The position numbers were made by a program, and so were the translations under genes. 64,000 bases of DNA from assembly GCA_948144175.1 (NCBI GenBank), contig CANXME010000853.1, positions 1,054,001 through 1,118,000 on the forward strand, read 5' to 3'. Positions 13,035-23,566 of the stretch are shown here, piece after piece (within the stretch, counting starts at the first letter, position 1; each line of letters begins with the position of its first letter). Source of the stretch: Closterium sp. NIES-65 (taxonomy: Eukaryota; Streptophyta; Zygnematophyceae; Desmidiales; Closteriaceae). The notes under the pieces are model-generated. The model was not told the origin of the DNA, did not search any database, and saw nothing but the letters and a program-made list of their open reading frames with translations.

Positions 13035-13355
13035 GGACTCTATCTTCGCGAGTTGCTGGAAGAAGCGAAGTTAGCCGAGTTACCCAACTTCACTCTGTTC
13101 TGCGACAACCAATCTGCAATTCGCATCGCCAACAAAAATGGATTCGCGAACAGAACGAAGCATATCGCTCTGCGATATTTCTTCGTGAAAGACGAGATTG
13201 AGAAGGGGAGACTTGAACTATCCTACTGTCCCACGTCCGAGATGGCAGCTGACTACTTGACCAAGAAGCTCGGAAAACAGAAGTTCGAGTACTGCATGCT
13301 GCTGACTGGACAAAGCCACGTCACCAGCAGCGACACTCCAGAAAGCGAAGGGGAG

Positions 13356-13690
13356 TGTTGGGAACAAACAATCTTAAGCGCCTCTGTCGTGTCGAAACAC
13401 CAAGGCACAAGCGAAGCAGAGCATATCGAGGCACCAGCAAGTCAACCCTCGGAGGTTGAAGTAACCGCTGGAGGTTACGCGAAAGTCAAAGGTCAGCGAG
13501 CTTTGACTTGACAAATGCAGCGCGACAGCAAGGACACACAACTGACTCGACATTGAGCAGTTGCCCGAGTCGCACTGTATCGAACCGCAACAGTAAAACA
13601 ATTTAATTACATCTCTTCGTATTCTTTGTACTCTTATATAAGCCTTTGTACTTGCTTGTTTTAAACAACTTACTTTGCCCTCACATACAA
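13356..13690 (+). repeat. 3' LTR of copia D (right end approximate)
   Basis: Starts TGTTGGGAAC, a common start for copia LTRs, preceded by the purine tract GAAGGGGAG. It contains a TATA-box-like TATATAAG at 13635-13642, where an LTR promoter would lie. The end is a guess: several CA dinucleotides between 13660 and 13695 would serve, and no second LTR or target duplication is available to decide. Confidence 0.55.
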
Positions 13691-14337
13691 GCGCAAGGTG
13701 GTTAAGGACTTCATTTAAACGCTTCCACTACTACATCACTCTAATCAGAGTTTAACCCTACCAAAGATCCTAAGGGGCACTCAGCCCAACAGCACGGAGC
13801 ACATGGGATGGCACACGACACAAGGCTTACACCTTGCGCGGATTTTTAGACTGATGTCCCGTCATTGTCCCGAGACGCGAACCACTTCTTGAGCTTCAGG
13901 TCTTCTCATTCTGGATGAGGCGAGCTTCAGCGACCTGAATGGACAGACCGAAAGAACACTTGGAAGGCAGCTGTGCGACTTAATTTTTGTATTTGGGACA
14001 GATTTCACATTTAGCCTCTGCTCATCCGGGACCGTTCTTCCCAATGAACCTACCCCGAACCCTTTTGTCCCTTCCTTTTCCCGCTCCTCTCCCTTCCTCC
14101 GCCTACCCACTCTACTTCCCCCTTTCGCCCTCGCCTTGTTCAGTTGCCCCCCAGTGCGAGTGGGCCTGCTCGCACTGGCGAACTTTCACAGAGCTTTGCG
14201 AGTCTTTCAGAGCTTTTTGAACCTGCTTTTCCCACTCACTCGTCCTCCTTTTCCCGCCCTCTCTCATCTTGTTCTGCTGCTTCTATAATCCAATGCACTG
14301 AAAATACACTGTAAGCCACGTCAACCTCACTTCACTG
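13691..14337. other. Spacer between copia D and the F-box/LRR pseudogene
   Basis: No convincing coding sequence. C/T-rich runs near 14060-14130 and 14230-14280 could be 5' regulatory sequence of the + strand gene that follows, but no clear promoter motif was found. Confidence 0.5.
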
Positions 14338-15790
14338 ATGGGCTTTAGAATCTTCCAGGGATTTAGACGGTTCTTTAGTCGACAAAAAAAACCAGCTTTA
14401 GAGTCTTGTCGAGCCCAGCTAGTGGATTCTTCCATAAACATAGAAGATTTTCCCGATGACATTCTCGCGAGGATCTTATTCCGTGACGAGCAACCCGCGC
14501 TTAGGAAGTCGGACCGTGACGAATCATTGGGCGTCCTTCCCTTGACGCTGAATGACCTTCGTTTGATTCGCATTGAGAAAGGGTCACTATTACCAACACC
14601 TCCTCCTTCTGCGAATCTTTGCGAAATTCTTCTCATCTCCGCCGTCTGCCGTCGCTGGAGCAGCCTTTCGCGAAACTGCGTCACCACGCTTCACCTCGCC
14701 GCCAACGACCAAGCCGCCGTTTGTAGCGAAAAACTCGCAGATTCTCTTGCTTCCTTCCCGAACCTCACCCACCTCCATATTAGCGACGGCTGCGTGAGGA
14801 CTCTGAATGACGCGTTTTTCGCTCGCCTCGCCTCATCATGCTGGAGTCTCAAGATTCTCCACATCGGAACCCCATTGGAGCCGGAGGATTCGTTTGAATT
14901 AGAAAAGGAAGAGCGCCCAATCACAGACGACGGCTTGGATCTGTTTTTCCAACGGTGTTCTCAGCTCGAGCAGCTTTCGCTCTACTGCCTCCATCCAGAT
15001 GTTGAGCTCCGCGCTTCCTTCTACCAGCTAGCGCACCTGCATACTCTCCTTCTCCCGAGTGTTTCAGTGCTCGAAGCTCCCGGGCTTGCAAACCTCACTT
15101 CGCTCACCCATCTTCACATCCTTCCCGGTCAAATATTGATCAATAAGCACCTCGACAGCCTCGCTCGCCTCCCAAGCATCGCCACTCTTTCCATGTCCGG
15201 CAGTGGCACACGATATTGCGGTCATTGCTAACAAGGATTTTGCTAAGATCGTTGGGGTCAGATAACTTTTGAGTCGGACGGACATGGAGATAAGCAGCTG
15301 CAGATAAACAGCACCTTCATGGCGACTTAGGATTGCTGCTGCCATGTCTCCGCGAGTTGACGTCTCACCGCAACCTAGATCGTAGCTCTGACTGGTGCTG
15401 CAGAAGCTGTTTCTCTCAGGCCTCCCAACTCCATGTTCCGGCTTTCTGCCCTGGAAACACTGGTGCTGCACAGCATGCCTCTTTCCCACCTCCCTGACTC
15501 CATCTGCCAACTCCCTGAAACCTCTGGGGTTGTACTACTTGCGTCGCCCTCTCTCTTTCTAAAGACAATCTTCTCGGAAATCTGCATCACCAGCAAACTC
15601 TGGTGCTTCCAGCTGCAGGAGAAATTCTGCTGCCTTGCTGCTCTTCAAACCAAGAGTCCCAAAGAACATCGAGCATCTGCATAAGCTGCACACGTTTTTC
15701 CTCAAAACGCTTCTCAAGCAACCGCATCTGCCGTCAATGTTTACTCGTCCTTTCTGACACAGCTTGAACTGAGCAACTGCAGGACTTTCG
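14338..15790 (+). pseudogene. F-box/LRR protein, paralogue 1, decayed 3' half
   Basis: An open frame of 297 codons starts at ATG 14338. It shows the two halves of an F-box, DFPDDILARILFR (about residues 38-50) and LLISAVCRRWSSLSR (about 98-112), separated by about 45 extra residues. Leucine-rich repeats follow (FPNLTHLHISDG, LEQLSLYCLHP, LANLTSLTHLHIL). The frame stops at 15229-15231. Beyond it, only broken pieces of the LRR region found in the paralogue at 23567-25449 can be followed: LSALETLVLHSMPLSHLPDS near 15440, then remnants at 15600-15790. The known family role is substrate choice for SCF ubiquitin ligases. A truncated protein could still be made, but the missing LRR half suggests a pseudogene. 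Confidence 0.7.
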
Positions 15791-16233
15791 AAAGGGTGTG
15801 AATACATGGATGGTAGGAGGCCTGGGGGCAAAGCAGCACTAGCATTGCAAGCGTCCATCTGGTCTTCGGGCTGCTTGTCGGGTGGCATGGGATGAGTGCA
15901 TGTCTCAAGTGGACAGGACCATACTCTGTCCATGACTGCACTCATCCGTCGACTATGATCCTGTGAATGGATGGATGGGTGCAGGGAAGCACTAGCATTG
16001 CAAGTGTCCGTCTGGTCTGGTCTTTGAGCTGCTTGTCGGGTGGCATGGCGTGAGTGCATGTCTGATCTGACTGAACCTGAGTGATCCGTCCACGGTTCTG
16101 TATACTGCATAGTGGATTATCAAGCCAACCCACCATCCTCCTTATCATCTGATCTACCATGGTTGATACAGGTACGGTAAATTTTGCCTAGAAATACCGT
16201 TTTTCATAGGACAAATACGGGCAAATGATAATT
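15791..16233. repeat. Tandem duplication of about 150 bp, otherwise empty
   Basis: Two diverged copies of one segment lie side by side (about 15826-15960 and 15981-16130). Both contain GCACTAGCATTGCAAG and GCTGCTTGTCGGGTGGCATG. No gene was recognised; this is the 3' flank of the prefoldin gene on the - strand. Confidence 0.6.
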
Positions 16234-19200
16234 TCAGGCAGCAATCTCCTCCCTCAAGGCACTGGTGCTGCTTCCAGCCCCGGCTGCTCTTCTGCGCTGA
16301 ACGTCCCAATTGTGCACCCTCGCTACAGTCACCTGCGATACAGCGGAAATATGGAAAAAAGGAGTAAGAGTTCTGGCAACAGAGATTATTTACGTATGTG
16401 CGATTTGGATGCCACATTCAATGGAAGAAAACACTCTTAAAGCCCGCTGCCCAAGTTGTTCAACCTTACTAAGGTTGACCATTGGGTGGTGGGGGAGGTG
16501 GAGAAAGAATAGTCGAGGTGTTGGGGGGGTGGGTGTAGTTGGTTTCGCCCAGATTTTCGCCACGCTTTGTTTTTCTTGCTGACACAGCAAACACCAGGGG
16601 CCAGCTCGTGTTCAGTTGCGAGAGTCCCATGTTGCACAGATAATAACATTGAAAGTTTCCCCCTGCTCACGTTTCGCAAACTCAGTGGAAGTGCGCTGGC
16701 CAATCAGATTTCTTCTCACAATCCGTAACCCTAGTTCGTGCAAGAAAGAAACCCAAAGCAACCCTCGATCAAGAATAGTAAGGTTGACCAGCGCGACCCG
16801 CAACTTGGGCCGCGGGCTTTAAAGAGGTTTAGACAGGGTGCCGTGCACTAAATGAAACTGTGTATCCTTGCTACAGTCACATTACAAAATGTGAAGAAGA
16901 AATGCACTGCGCAGTCACTTGTGTACTGTCAATAAACTCACCAGTACCACTAGATGTGAAAATATGGAGATACCGATGTCTTTGCCCTTAGATATGATAA
17001 CATGCTGATATTGTGTGTACTACTGTCAGTGGTACCACAAGATGTGTTGCGATCAAAGTACCATCTGTAACTGTGAGAATATGGAGATTGCCGAACTGTA
17101 TGTACCTCTGTGATGACATGGAGACCAGATGTCAACACTTCACCTCAGTAATGTTGATTTGATCTCGCACGAACAGCAGGTCACCATCGATGTTTGCAAG
17201 GCTGCTTGTGGCATTCTCCTCATTGCGCGCCAGCAGAGCCAGAGCCTGGTTGCATGGGTGGGAGGGAGGGGCAGGGCAGGCAGACACGTGCGCATGTGTG
17301 AAGGGGCACAGCAGGTCACCATCAATGGCTGCAAAGCTGCTTGTGGCATTCTCCTCATTGCGCGCCAGCAGAGACAGAGCCTGGTTGCATGGGTGAAAAT
17401 TGGTTGGAATTGGGAGAAGGGGAATGGAGTGAACTGACCCGAAAGAAGTACCAAAAAGCACATGAAAAGAAGTTTTAAGGGTTTATTGATTGAATCCAAC
17501 ATTTACAACGCTTACGCGTTAACATCATCAGCGCATGCTGGCATCATCAAGGCATGCATGCATGCATTCCCATCCCATCATCGCCCTTTGCTTTCACCTC
17601 CAGGTTCTTTTGACGCCCTTGGGAATAGAACTATCGCCACAATGAAACCGCGTGATGCTGTCACATGATGACGCCATGAAGCTGTCACATGATGACGTCA
17701 TGAAGCTGTCACATGATGACGTCATGAAGCTGTCACATGATGACGTCATGAAGCTGTCACATGTTGACGTCATGATGCTGTCACATGATCCACATCATCA
17801 CGTTTCCCTTGGCCCACCAGCCAGCCACACAGATACACCGAGTCAGTAGCCGTCACGCGTGAATATGCATGAATTTTATCTCGCTCTTGCGCAATCATGA
17901 TGCCATCAAAGGACATGCTGCTGACATCATGCTGCTGAAATCATGCTGCTGACATCATGCTGCTGACATCATGCTGCTGACATCATGCTGCTGACATCAT
18001 ACTGCTGAAATCATGCTGCTGACATCATGCTGCTGACATCATACTGCTGACATCATGCTGCTGACATTATGCTGCTGACATCATGCTGCTAACATCATAC
18101 TGCTGACATCATGCTTCTGACATCATGCTGCTGACATCATACTGCTGAAATCATGCTGCTGACATCATGCTGCTGACATCATACTGCTGACATTATACTG
18201 CTGAAATCATGCTGCTGACATCATGCTGCTGACATCATGCTGCTGACATCATGCTGCTGACATCATGCTGCTGACATCATGCTGCTGACATTATACTGCT
18301 GAAATCATGCTGCTGACATCATGCTGCTGACATCATGCTGCTGACATCATGCTGCTGACATCATGCTGCTGACATCATGCTGCTGACATCATGCTGCTGA
18401 CATCATACTGCTGAAATCATGCTGCTGACATCATGCTTCTGACATCATGCTGCAGACATCATACTGCTGAAATCATGCTGCTGACATCATGCTGCCAACA
18501 TGCTGCTGACATCATGCTGCTGACGTCATGTCCGCATCCTTCACTTCACACTCGTAATGCATGCACTCACTCGCGCTGATACCACAATTTGTTCTCATCC
18601 TCACCTCATAGCACCTCATCAAAGGGGTATTCGACCATGACATTTGCCCCCAGCCACAGGCACACCGAGTCTGCATCACACTTGCGTTGCATGCACTCAC
18701 TCACTCTGAAACCACATCTTGCTCGCATCCTCACCTCATCAAAGGGGTATTCCACCATGACATTCGCCCCCAGCCACAGGCACACCGAGTCTGCATCCTT
18801 CACGTCTGCTCGGGCGAACACGCCATCGGCTAAGACATAGTCCAAACGCACTTGCTGGCAGGAGCAGGAGCAGGAGTGGGGAGGGGAGGTAAAGAAGTTA
18901 ACCGTGAGCTACAAGCGTCCTTCACGTCTGCTCGGGCGAACACGCCATCGGCTAAGACATAGTCCAAACGCTGGCAGCAGGAACAGAGGGGAGCAGAGGG
19001 GGGGGGAGCAGAGGGGAGGGGAGGAGGAGCAGCAGAGGGGAGGGGAGGAGGAGCAGCAGAGGGTTGGCCCCCAGCCACACACAGGCACACCGAGCCCAGC
19101 CACACACAGGCACACCGAGCCCAGCCACACACAGGCACACCGAGCCCAGCCACACACAGGCACACCGAGCCCAGCCACACACAGGCACACCGAGCCCAGC

Positions 19201-22200
19201 CACACACAGGCACACCGAGCCCAGCCACACACAGGCACACCGAGCCCAGCCACACACAGGCACACCGAGCCCAGCCACACACAGGCACACCGAGCCCAGC
19301 CCGCATCCTTCACGTCCGCTCGAGCAAACACGCCATCGTCCAAACACACTTGCTGCCAGCACGGGAAGGGGGAAAAGGGAGGTAAAGAAGGAAAGAAGTC
19401 AACTTTGGCATATGCATAGGCGTCCTTCGCGTCTGCTCGGGAGAACACCCCATCGGCCAAGACATAGGCCAAACGCACTCGCTGCCAGCAGGGGAAGAAA
19501 GGTAAGGGGATGGAAGAAAAGAAGTTAACCGTTGAGCTACAAGCATCCTTCACATCTGCTCGGGCGAACGAACACCCTGTCAGCCAACACATAGTCCAAA
19601 CGCACTTGCTGGCAGCAGGAGGAGAGGGGATGGGAGAAGAGGAGAGGGGAGCAGAGAAGAGGAGAGGAGGAGAAGCAGACAGGCACACCGAGTCCGCATC
19701 CTTCAGGTCTGCTCGAGCAAACACGCCATCAGCCAACACATAGTCCAAACGCACTTGCTGCCAGCAGGAACAGAGAGGAGGAGAGAAGCATACAAGTTAA
19801 CCATTAGACCATAAGCATCAGCATCCTTCACGTCTGCTTGGGAGCACGCACACCCCATCGGCCAACACATAGTCCAAACGCACTTGCTGGCAACAGAAGG
19901 AGAGATGCGGGGAGGAAGTGAAGCTTAATCAACGGTGCAACATTCAGCATCCTTCACATCTGCACAGGCAAACACCACATCGGCCAACACATAGTCCAAC
20001 CACGTACTGCAAGTACGAACAGAAGGGAGGAGGGGATGGAGCAGAGAGGAAACGGGGAGTGAAGAGGTTAACCCGGTAGTCCAAACGAACTTGCTGCCAG
20101 CAAGAGAGGGGAGGAGAGATGCGGGGAGGAAGTGAATTCAGTCAACTGTGCAACATTCCGCATCCCCTTCGCATCTGCACATTCAATTCAAACACCCCAT
20201 CGGCCAACACATAGTCCAGTCCAACCACTAACTGCTCTTCCTCTCTCTCTTCTTTCGCCTTCCTCAGAGTGTAAAATTTCAAAATCAACCCTCACAAATC
20301 AGGCCTCGGGAATGAAATACCGGAATTTCAAATCTCAGGGATCAAACCATCAAACCGCCCTTCCTGCTTCTCCTCTCTCTTCTTCACCAGCGTCTGCACT
20401 GCAAAAGTCTTTGAGTGAACATCTGAGCACGTAAGACATTCATTCAGACGTATGAAACTTACCTGCTTCTCCTCCCGTTTCTTCACCAGTGTCTGCACGA
20501 TCTCCTGGCTCTTCTTTATGTCACACACCACTTGGGCGACATGAAAAGCCTACCCTAACTACTTTATCAGAACGTGCAGCAACTCATAGCCACTCCACCG
20601 TACCTGCTTTTCTTCCCGTTTCTTCACCAGCGTCTGCACAATCTCCTGGCTCTTCTTTATGTCTGGCAGCTTCGACTGGTGTGAGGGACAGGGAGGGACG
20701 AGAGGGACGAGAAGGAAGGGAAGGGAAGGGAAAGGAAGGGAAGGGAAGGGAAGTTAGGGGAAGGAAAGGGAAGGGAAGGGAAATAAATAAATAAACGGAC
20801 GAGAAAAGTAAGGAGAAGTGCAGAGGAAATAAGGAGAAGCAAGGAAGGGCAAGGAGAAGCAACTTGCGCGTTAATTTGGAGGGCCTTCTGGAGGAGAAAG
20901 AGAGGGCTTTAGCAGCAGCTGCTGCTGCTAGACGACTCTCTTTCTCTTCCGTAAGACCTTGTAAATCAACCCGCAGCTGTGCTGCTTCAGCAGGGCTTCT
21001 CTCGCACTCAGCACCACTCCTCACCAACTATGCCTGCCATGCCTCACATGCCTGCCATGCCTCACATGCCATTTCGGCTCGACCCAGGCCATTTTCGGCT
21101 CGACCCAGGCCATTTCGGCTCAACCCGAGTCATTTCGGCTCGACCCAGGCCATTTCGGCTCGACCCAGGCCATTTCGGCTCGACCCAGGCCATTTCGGCT
21201 CGACCCGGGCCATTTCGGCTCGACCCAGGCCATTTCGGCTCGACCCAGGCCACTTCGGCTCGACCCAGGCCATTTCGGCTCAACCCAGGCCATTGTGTGA
21301 CTGTAAGCCGTACCACTGCTGCCACCACTACCTGCAGCAGCACCAATGGTTGCCTCTCGGGCCATTTTCGGCTCGACCCAGGCCATTTCAGCTCGACCCA
21401 GGCCATTTCGGCTCAACCCCAGGCCATTTCGGCTCAACCCAGGCCATTTCGGCTCGACCCGGGCCATTTCGGCTCAACCCCAGGCCATTTCGGCTCAACC
21501 CAGGCCATTTCGGCTCGACCCGGGCCATTTCGGCTCGACCCGGGCCGCGATGCGTAGCAGGCCATTTCGGCCAGACCCCTAACCATGGGCCGAAACCGAA
21601 CCAAAATTGGTTCGGCGGGCGGAGCAGCCATGCCAAATCAGAGGTTCGGCCTGGGAGTCATACGAACCGGCCTGACCCGGGCCGGGCCAGCCTGACCCAG
21701 GCCGGACCAGCGTGCTCATTCTTGGTTAAACCATACCGGATGCCTAGGCATCGTTCATATGCTAATGCATACTGGAAATTTCTCTTCTGTGTGAGCGCAT
21801 ACCTGCAGGTCTCTCTTCTGGGTGAGCAGCTTGATTTCCAACAGCTTGTATTGCTGCATCCTGACAGGTGGGGATGGGTGGGGTGCGGTGAGATGCGGAG
21901 AGGAACAGTGAGAGAAAGGAAACTCGACTGATGGTCACTCAATGTAAAATATGTAATGCCCAGAGACAGATACGACAAACACATGGATAGCAGTGGCAGA
22001 AGAGGCAATAACAGACAATAACAGGAAGGGCAATGACAACAGAGGCAGCAGGAGTAGATTAAATAATGATATGACGATTTCAGGATACTATTCGTGTACC
22101 AACGTAAGGTGCAAATCCAGTGCGACTGAAAGGATGCTACACATCTAGTTCAAATGACATAATGGTGTTAATCCTGTACCATCGAAACAAAAAGACCGCA

Positions 22201-22650
22201 AAACGATGGTGCGATTCGAGAACCATGGAACGACGGAGGAGAGCGGCGGAGAGCGGCGGAGAGAGGAGAGCGAAGGAGAGGGGAGGAGAGGGGAGGAGAG
22301 GGGAGGAGAGGGGAGGAGAGGGGAGGAGAGCGAAGGAGAGCAGAGGAGAGCGGAGGAGAGCGGAGGAGAGCGGGGGAGAGCGGAGGGGAGCGGAGGAGAG
22401 AGCGGCGGAGAGCGGTCGAGCTGAGAAACAACAATGATCGAAATCCGAACGTAGATTACCTCTCCTCCAATGATTGTATGACACCTGGCGCTTCTCTGCC
22501 CGCCAAAAACGCCTCCACGTCAGCAACGAATTGCGCCACGGGAATGCCTCGTCGATGCTGCTCGCCGTCAGAAGCGGGCGACGAGCCGCTGAAACTTGCG
22601 GCATTCGCGGCGGCATCCGCGGCGGGTTTATCGATCTCCATGGCTTGCAA
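16234..22650 (-). CDS. PFD3: Prefoldin subunit 3 (VBP1-like), six exons, apparently intact
   Basis: Cytosolic co-chaperone subunit of the hexameric prefoldin complex, which delivers unfolded actin and tubulin to the CCT chaperonin. Exons on the - strand: 22650-22460, 21860-21803, 20675-20604, 18854-18735, 17245-17144 and 16332-16234 (stop TGA). All introns are GT..AG and all phases join. The product is 213 residues against roughly 190-200 in plants. Marks: RRGIPVAQFVADVEAFL (exon 1), QQYKLLEIKLLTQKRDLQ (exon 2), LPDIKKSQEIVQTL (exon 3), the family signature SVCLWLGANVMVEY (residues 130-143, exon 4), LLFVRDQINITE (exon 5) and VTVARVHNWDVQRRR (exon 6). The helical N- and C-terminal parts should form the coiled coil. 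Introns are swollen by satellites, a MITE and truncated copies of exons 3, 4 and 5. Exons 3 to 5 were chosen from the copies that keep both splice sites and the full family motif. Confidence 0.93.
16441..16818. mobile_element. MITE with TTAA target duplication in prefoldin intron 5
   Basis: Ends are inverted: AGCCCGCTGCCCAAGTTG at the left, and the reverse complement of the right end reads AGCCCGCGGCCCAAGTTG. Both sides are flanked by TTAA (16437-16440 and 16819-16822). A TTAA duplication is typical of piggyBac-type transposition. Length is 378 bp with no coding capacity. Confidence 0.75.
17309..17380 (-). repeat. Truncated upstream echo of prefoldin exon 5
   Basis: Copies the splice acceptor and the first two thirds of exon 5 (ALSLLARNEENATSSFAAIDGDLL) but lacks FVRDQINITE and the donor. 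In transcript sense it lies just before the real exon (17245-17144). Confidence 0.85.
17652..17795. repeat. 24-bp tandem repeat, about 6 copies
   Basis: The unit contains GCTGTCACATGATGACGTCA and lies in prefoldin intron 4. Each unit carries the CRE-like palindrome TGACGTCA or a near match. Confidence 0.9.
17895..18530. repeat. 14-bp satellite, roughly 40 copies
   Basis: Unit GCTGCTGACATCAT with small variants (ACTGCTGAAATCAT, GCTTCTGACATCAT), filling much of prefoldin intron 4. Confidence 0.95.
18615..18676 (-). repeat. Truncated downstream echo of prefoldin exon 4
   Basis: Copies the 3' part of exon 4 (DADSVCLWLGANVMVEYPFDE) up to a weak donor GTGCTA. In transcript sense it lies after the real exon. 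Confidence 0.85.
18906..20221 (-). repeat. Array of truncated upstream echoes of prefoldin exon 4
   Basis: About nine diverged copies of the 5' half of exon 4 with its splice acceptor (peptide RLDYVLADGVFARADVKDA). They lie near 18909-18972, 19308-19362, 19421-19492, 19546-19618, 19699-19768, 19821-19893, 19949-20012, 20070-20100 and 20160-20220, separated by purine-rich spacers. None keeps the complete exon and donor; the real exon is at 18735-18854. Confidence 0.85.
19070..19300. repeat. 25-bp minisatellite derived from prefoldin exon 4, about 9 copies
   Basis: Near-perfect head-to-tail units. Read on the - strand each contains CTCGGTGTGCCTGTG, which is the exon 4 sequence coding SVCLW. 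The array appears to have grown from an exon 4 fragment. Confidence 0.9.
20364..20522 (-). repeat. Two truncated downstream echoes of prefoldin exon 3
   Basis: 20463-20522 copies DIKKSQEIVQTLVKKREEKQ and a good donor GTAAGT. 20364-20400 copies only VQTLVKKREEKQ. Both lie after the real exon 3 (20675-20604) in transcript sense, and both lack its acceptor and its first residues SKLP. Confidence 0.85.
20692..20790. repeat. GGGAA-type simple repeat
   Basis: Purine-only run of GGGAA/GGGAC units in prefoldin intron 2. The complementary strand would give the intron a pyrimidine-rich stretch before exon 3. Confidence 0.85.
21064..21560. repeat. 20-bp minisatellite, about 20 copies
   Basis: Unit CATTTCGGCTCGACCCAGGC with variants (CTCAACCC, CCCGGGC), interrupted at about 21297-21360 by unrelated sequence. 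It lies in prefoldin intron 2 and is open in several frames on both strands, but it is not a gene. Confidence 0.93.
22229..22420. repeat. 10-bp GGAGAGGGGA / GGAGAGCGGA repeat
   Basis: Tandem purine-rich decamers in prefoldin intron 1, between exon 1 (ends 22460) and exon 2. Confidence 0.9.
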
Positions 22651-23566
22651 ACTCGCGACGCGACTCGTCTAAGAGCTGACCCGCTGTTGCGCAGAGGACC
22701 TTAGCCCGTTTTGAAAGCACGATAATTGCCAATCACTGCCTATTTCTTCGTTGCTCGACGATCAGGGTACTAGGAGTAATCTGGTATGAAATCAGTGCCG
22801 ACACTGGTTATTAGAAGTGTCTGAAACAGTCTCTGAACGAGTGAGGTCATACGAGCTCATTTGATTGCGGTGGGATGCGATGCACAGCGTGTCAGAGTGG
22901 CGTGCTAAGGCTTCTCTACGTTTGGGTAGGGTTCGAGCAAAAACAAATTCATACCACACGCCCCCTGAGGTGCCGTTGTGTGCGTGTGAAGTGACACAAA
23001 CATGACACATCGAGAAATGCGCGAAAACAACCGAAAACGGTAACACCACCCTGACCCCCCGCTTCGCCACTCTCTTCCCCCATTTTCCCCCATTCTCCTT
23101 CGCACCTGCTCCCTCCTTTTTCCCCTCTTCCCTTCCCCTTTCCCCTTCTCCCCACCCCCCTTCTTCCCACCCCAGCTCAGCTCACAGAATCGGCTTCACC
23201 TCGTTAGCTTTTAGCTGAACTGTACCAGAATTTAGAATTTGCCATGCACAGGAATACCCTAGTAGGAAATCCACCGTTGCATAGCCAACTCCGACCAGTG
23301 ACACTTGCAAGCCTAGAACAACCTCTCGTAACATGATAGAATCTAACAATGCACGGCATCAAGGCGCTAAGCCAAGATGCCGTGAACAAACAGAGACGCG
23401 ACGCGGCACAATTTCCATTCCGAGTCGCTCGCCTTCTTTCTAGAATAAGTAGCTCTTCTGGCTGGCTTGTGTCATTTTTATCTCTAAACCTGAACCTTTT
23501 TATCATCTTGAACTTTCTCTTCATCCCCTATCAAACCTCTCTTCTGTCCAGACCCAGCAGGAGCTA
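22651..23566. other. Shared upstream region of prefoldin (-) and F-box/LRR paralogue 2 (+)
   Basis: 916 bp between divergent starts. It contains a C/T-rich tract (about 23060-23170) but no clear TATA box or coding sequence. It probably holds the prefoldin promoter. Confidence 0.5.

Larger units (their letters stand above)
3672..13511 (+). pseudogene. Copia D polyprotein, split by element B and carrying one nonsense codon
   Basis: Coding sequence is present at 3672-5776 and 13035-13511. The first segment starts in the integrase core (AHQQQGVAERMNRTL, the end of the DDE motif region). It runs to a TGA at 4368-4370, continues in the same frame through reverse transcriptase (FKARWVVRGFDQ near 4715, IYVDD near 5100) and into RNase H (GYVDADHAGD near 5600, SSAEAEYIAL near 5730). 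The second segment completes RNase H (FCDNQSAIRIA, NRTKHIALRYF, LTKKLGKQKF). The last codons run past the LTR start at 13356, so the true protein end is uncertain. Defects seen: the TGA, loss of the 5' half to insertion A, and insertion B. Confidence 0.85.
3670..13690 (+). mobile_element. Older copia element D, host of insertions A and B
   Basis: A second Ty1/copia family with quite different protein sequence from A/B/E. Element A interrupts it in the integrase region and element B in RNase H. Removing B with one copy of its 5-bp duplication GGACT restores the frame ATKEGLYLREL across 5776/13040. The 5' part lies to the left of the window. The 3' LTR starts at 13356 (TGTTGGGAAC) after a purine-rich tract. 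The right border is uncertain; no matching LTR is present to define it. Confidence 0.8.

Noticed and set aside
18909..19754. 281-codon cysteine/tryptophan-rich frame on the - strand
   Set aside because: It is the translation of the 25-bp minisatellite and exon 4 echoes; the periodic peptide is a by-product of the repeat.
20463..20522. Alternative prefoldin exon 3
   Set aside because: It has a better donor (GTAAGT) than the chosen exon but lacks a clear acceptor and the conserved LP before DIKKS.
20864..21931. 355-codon + strand frame in prefoldin intron 2
   Set aside because: It is made of the 20-bp repeat read through (20 is not a multiple of 3, so all frames cycle) and lies antisense in an intron.
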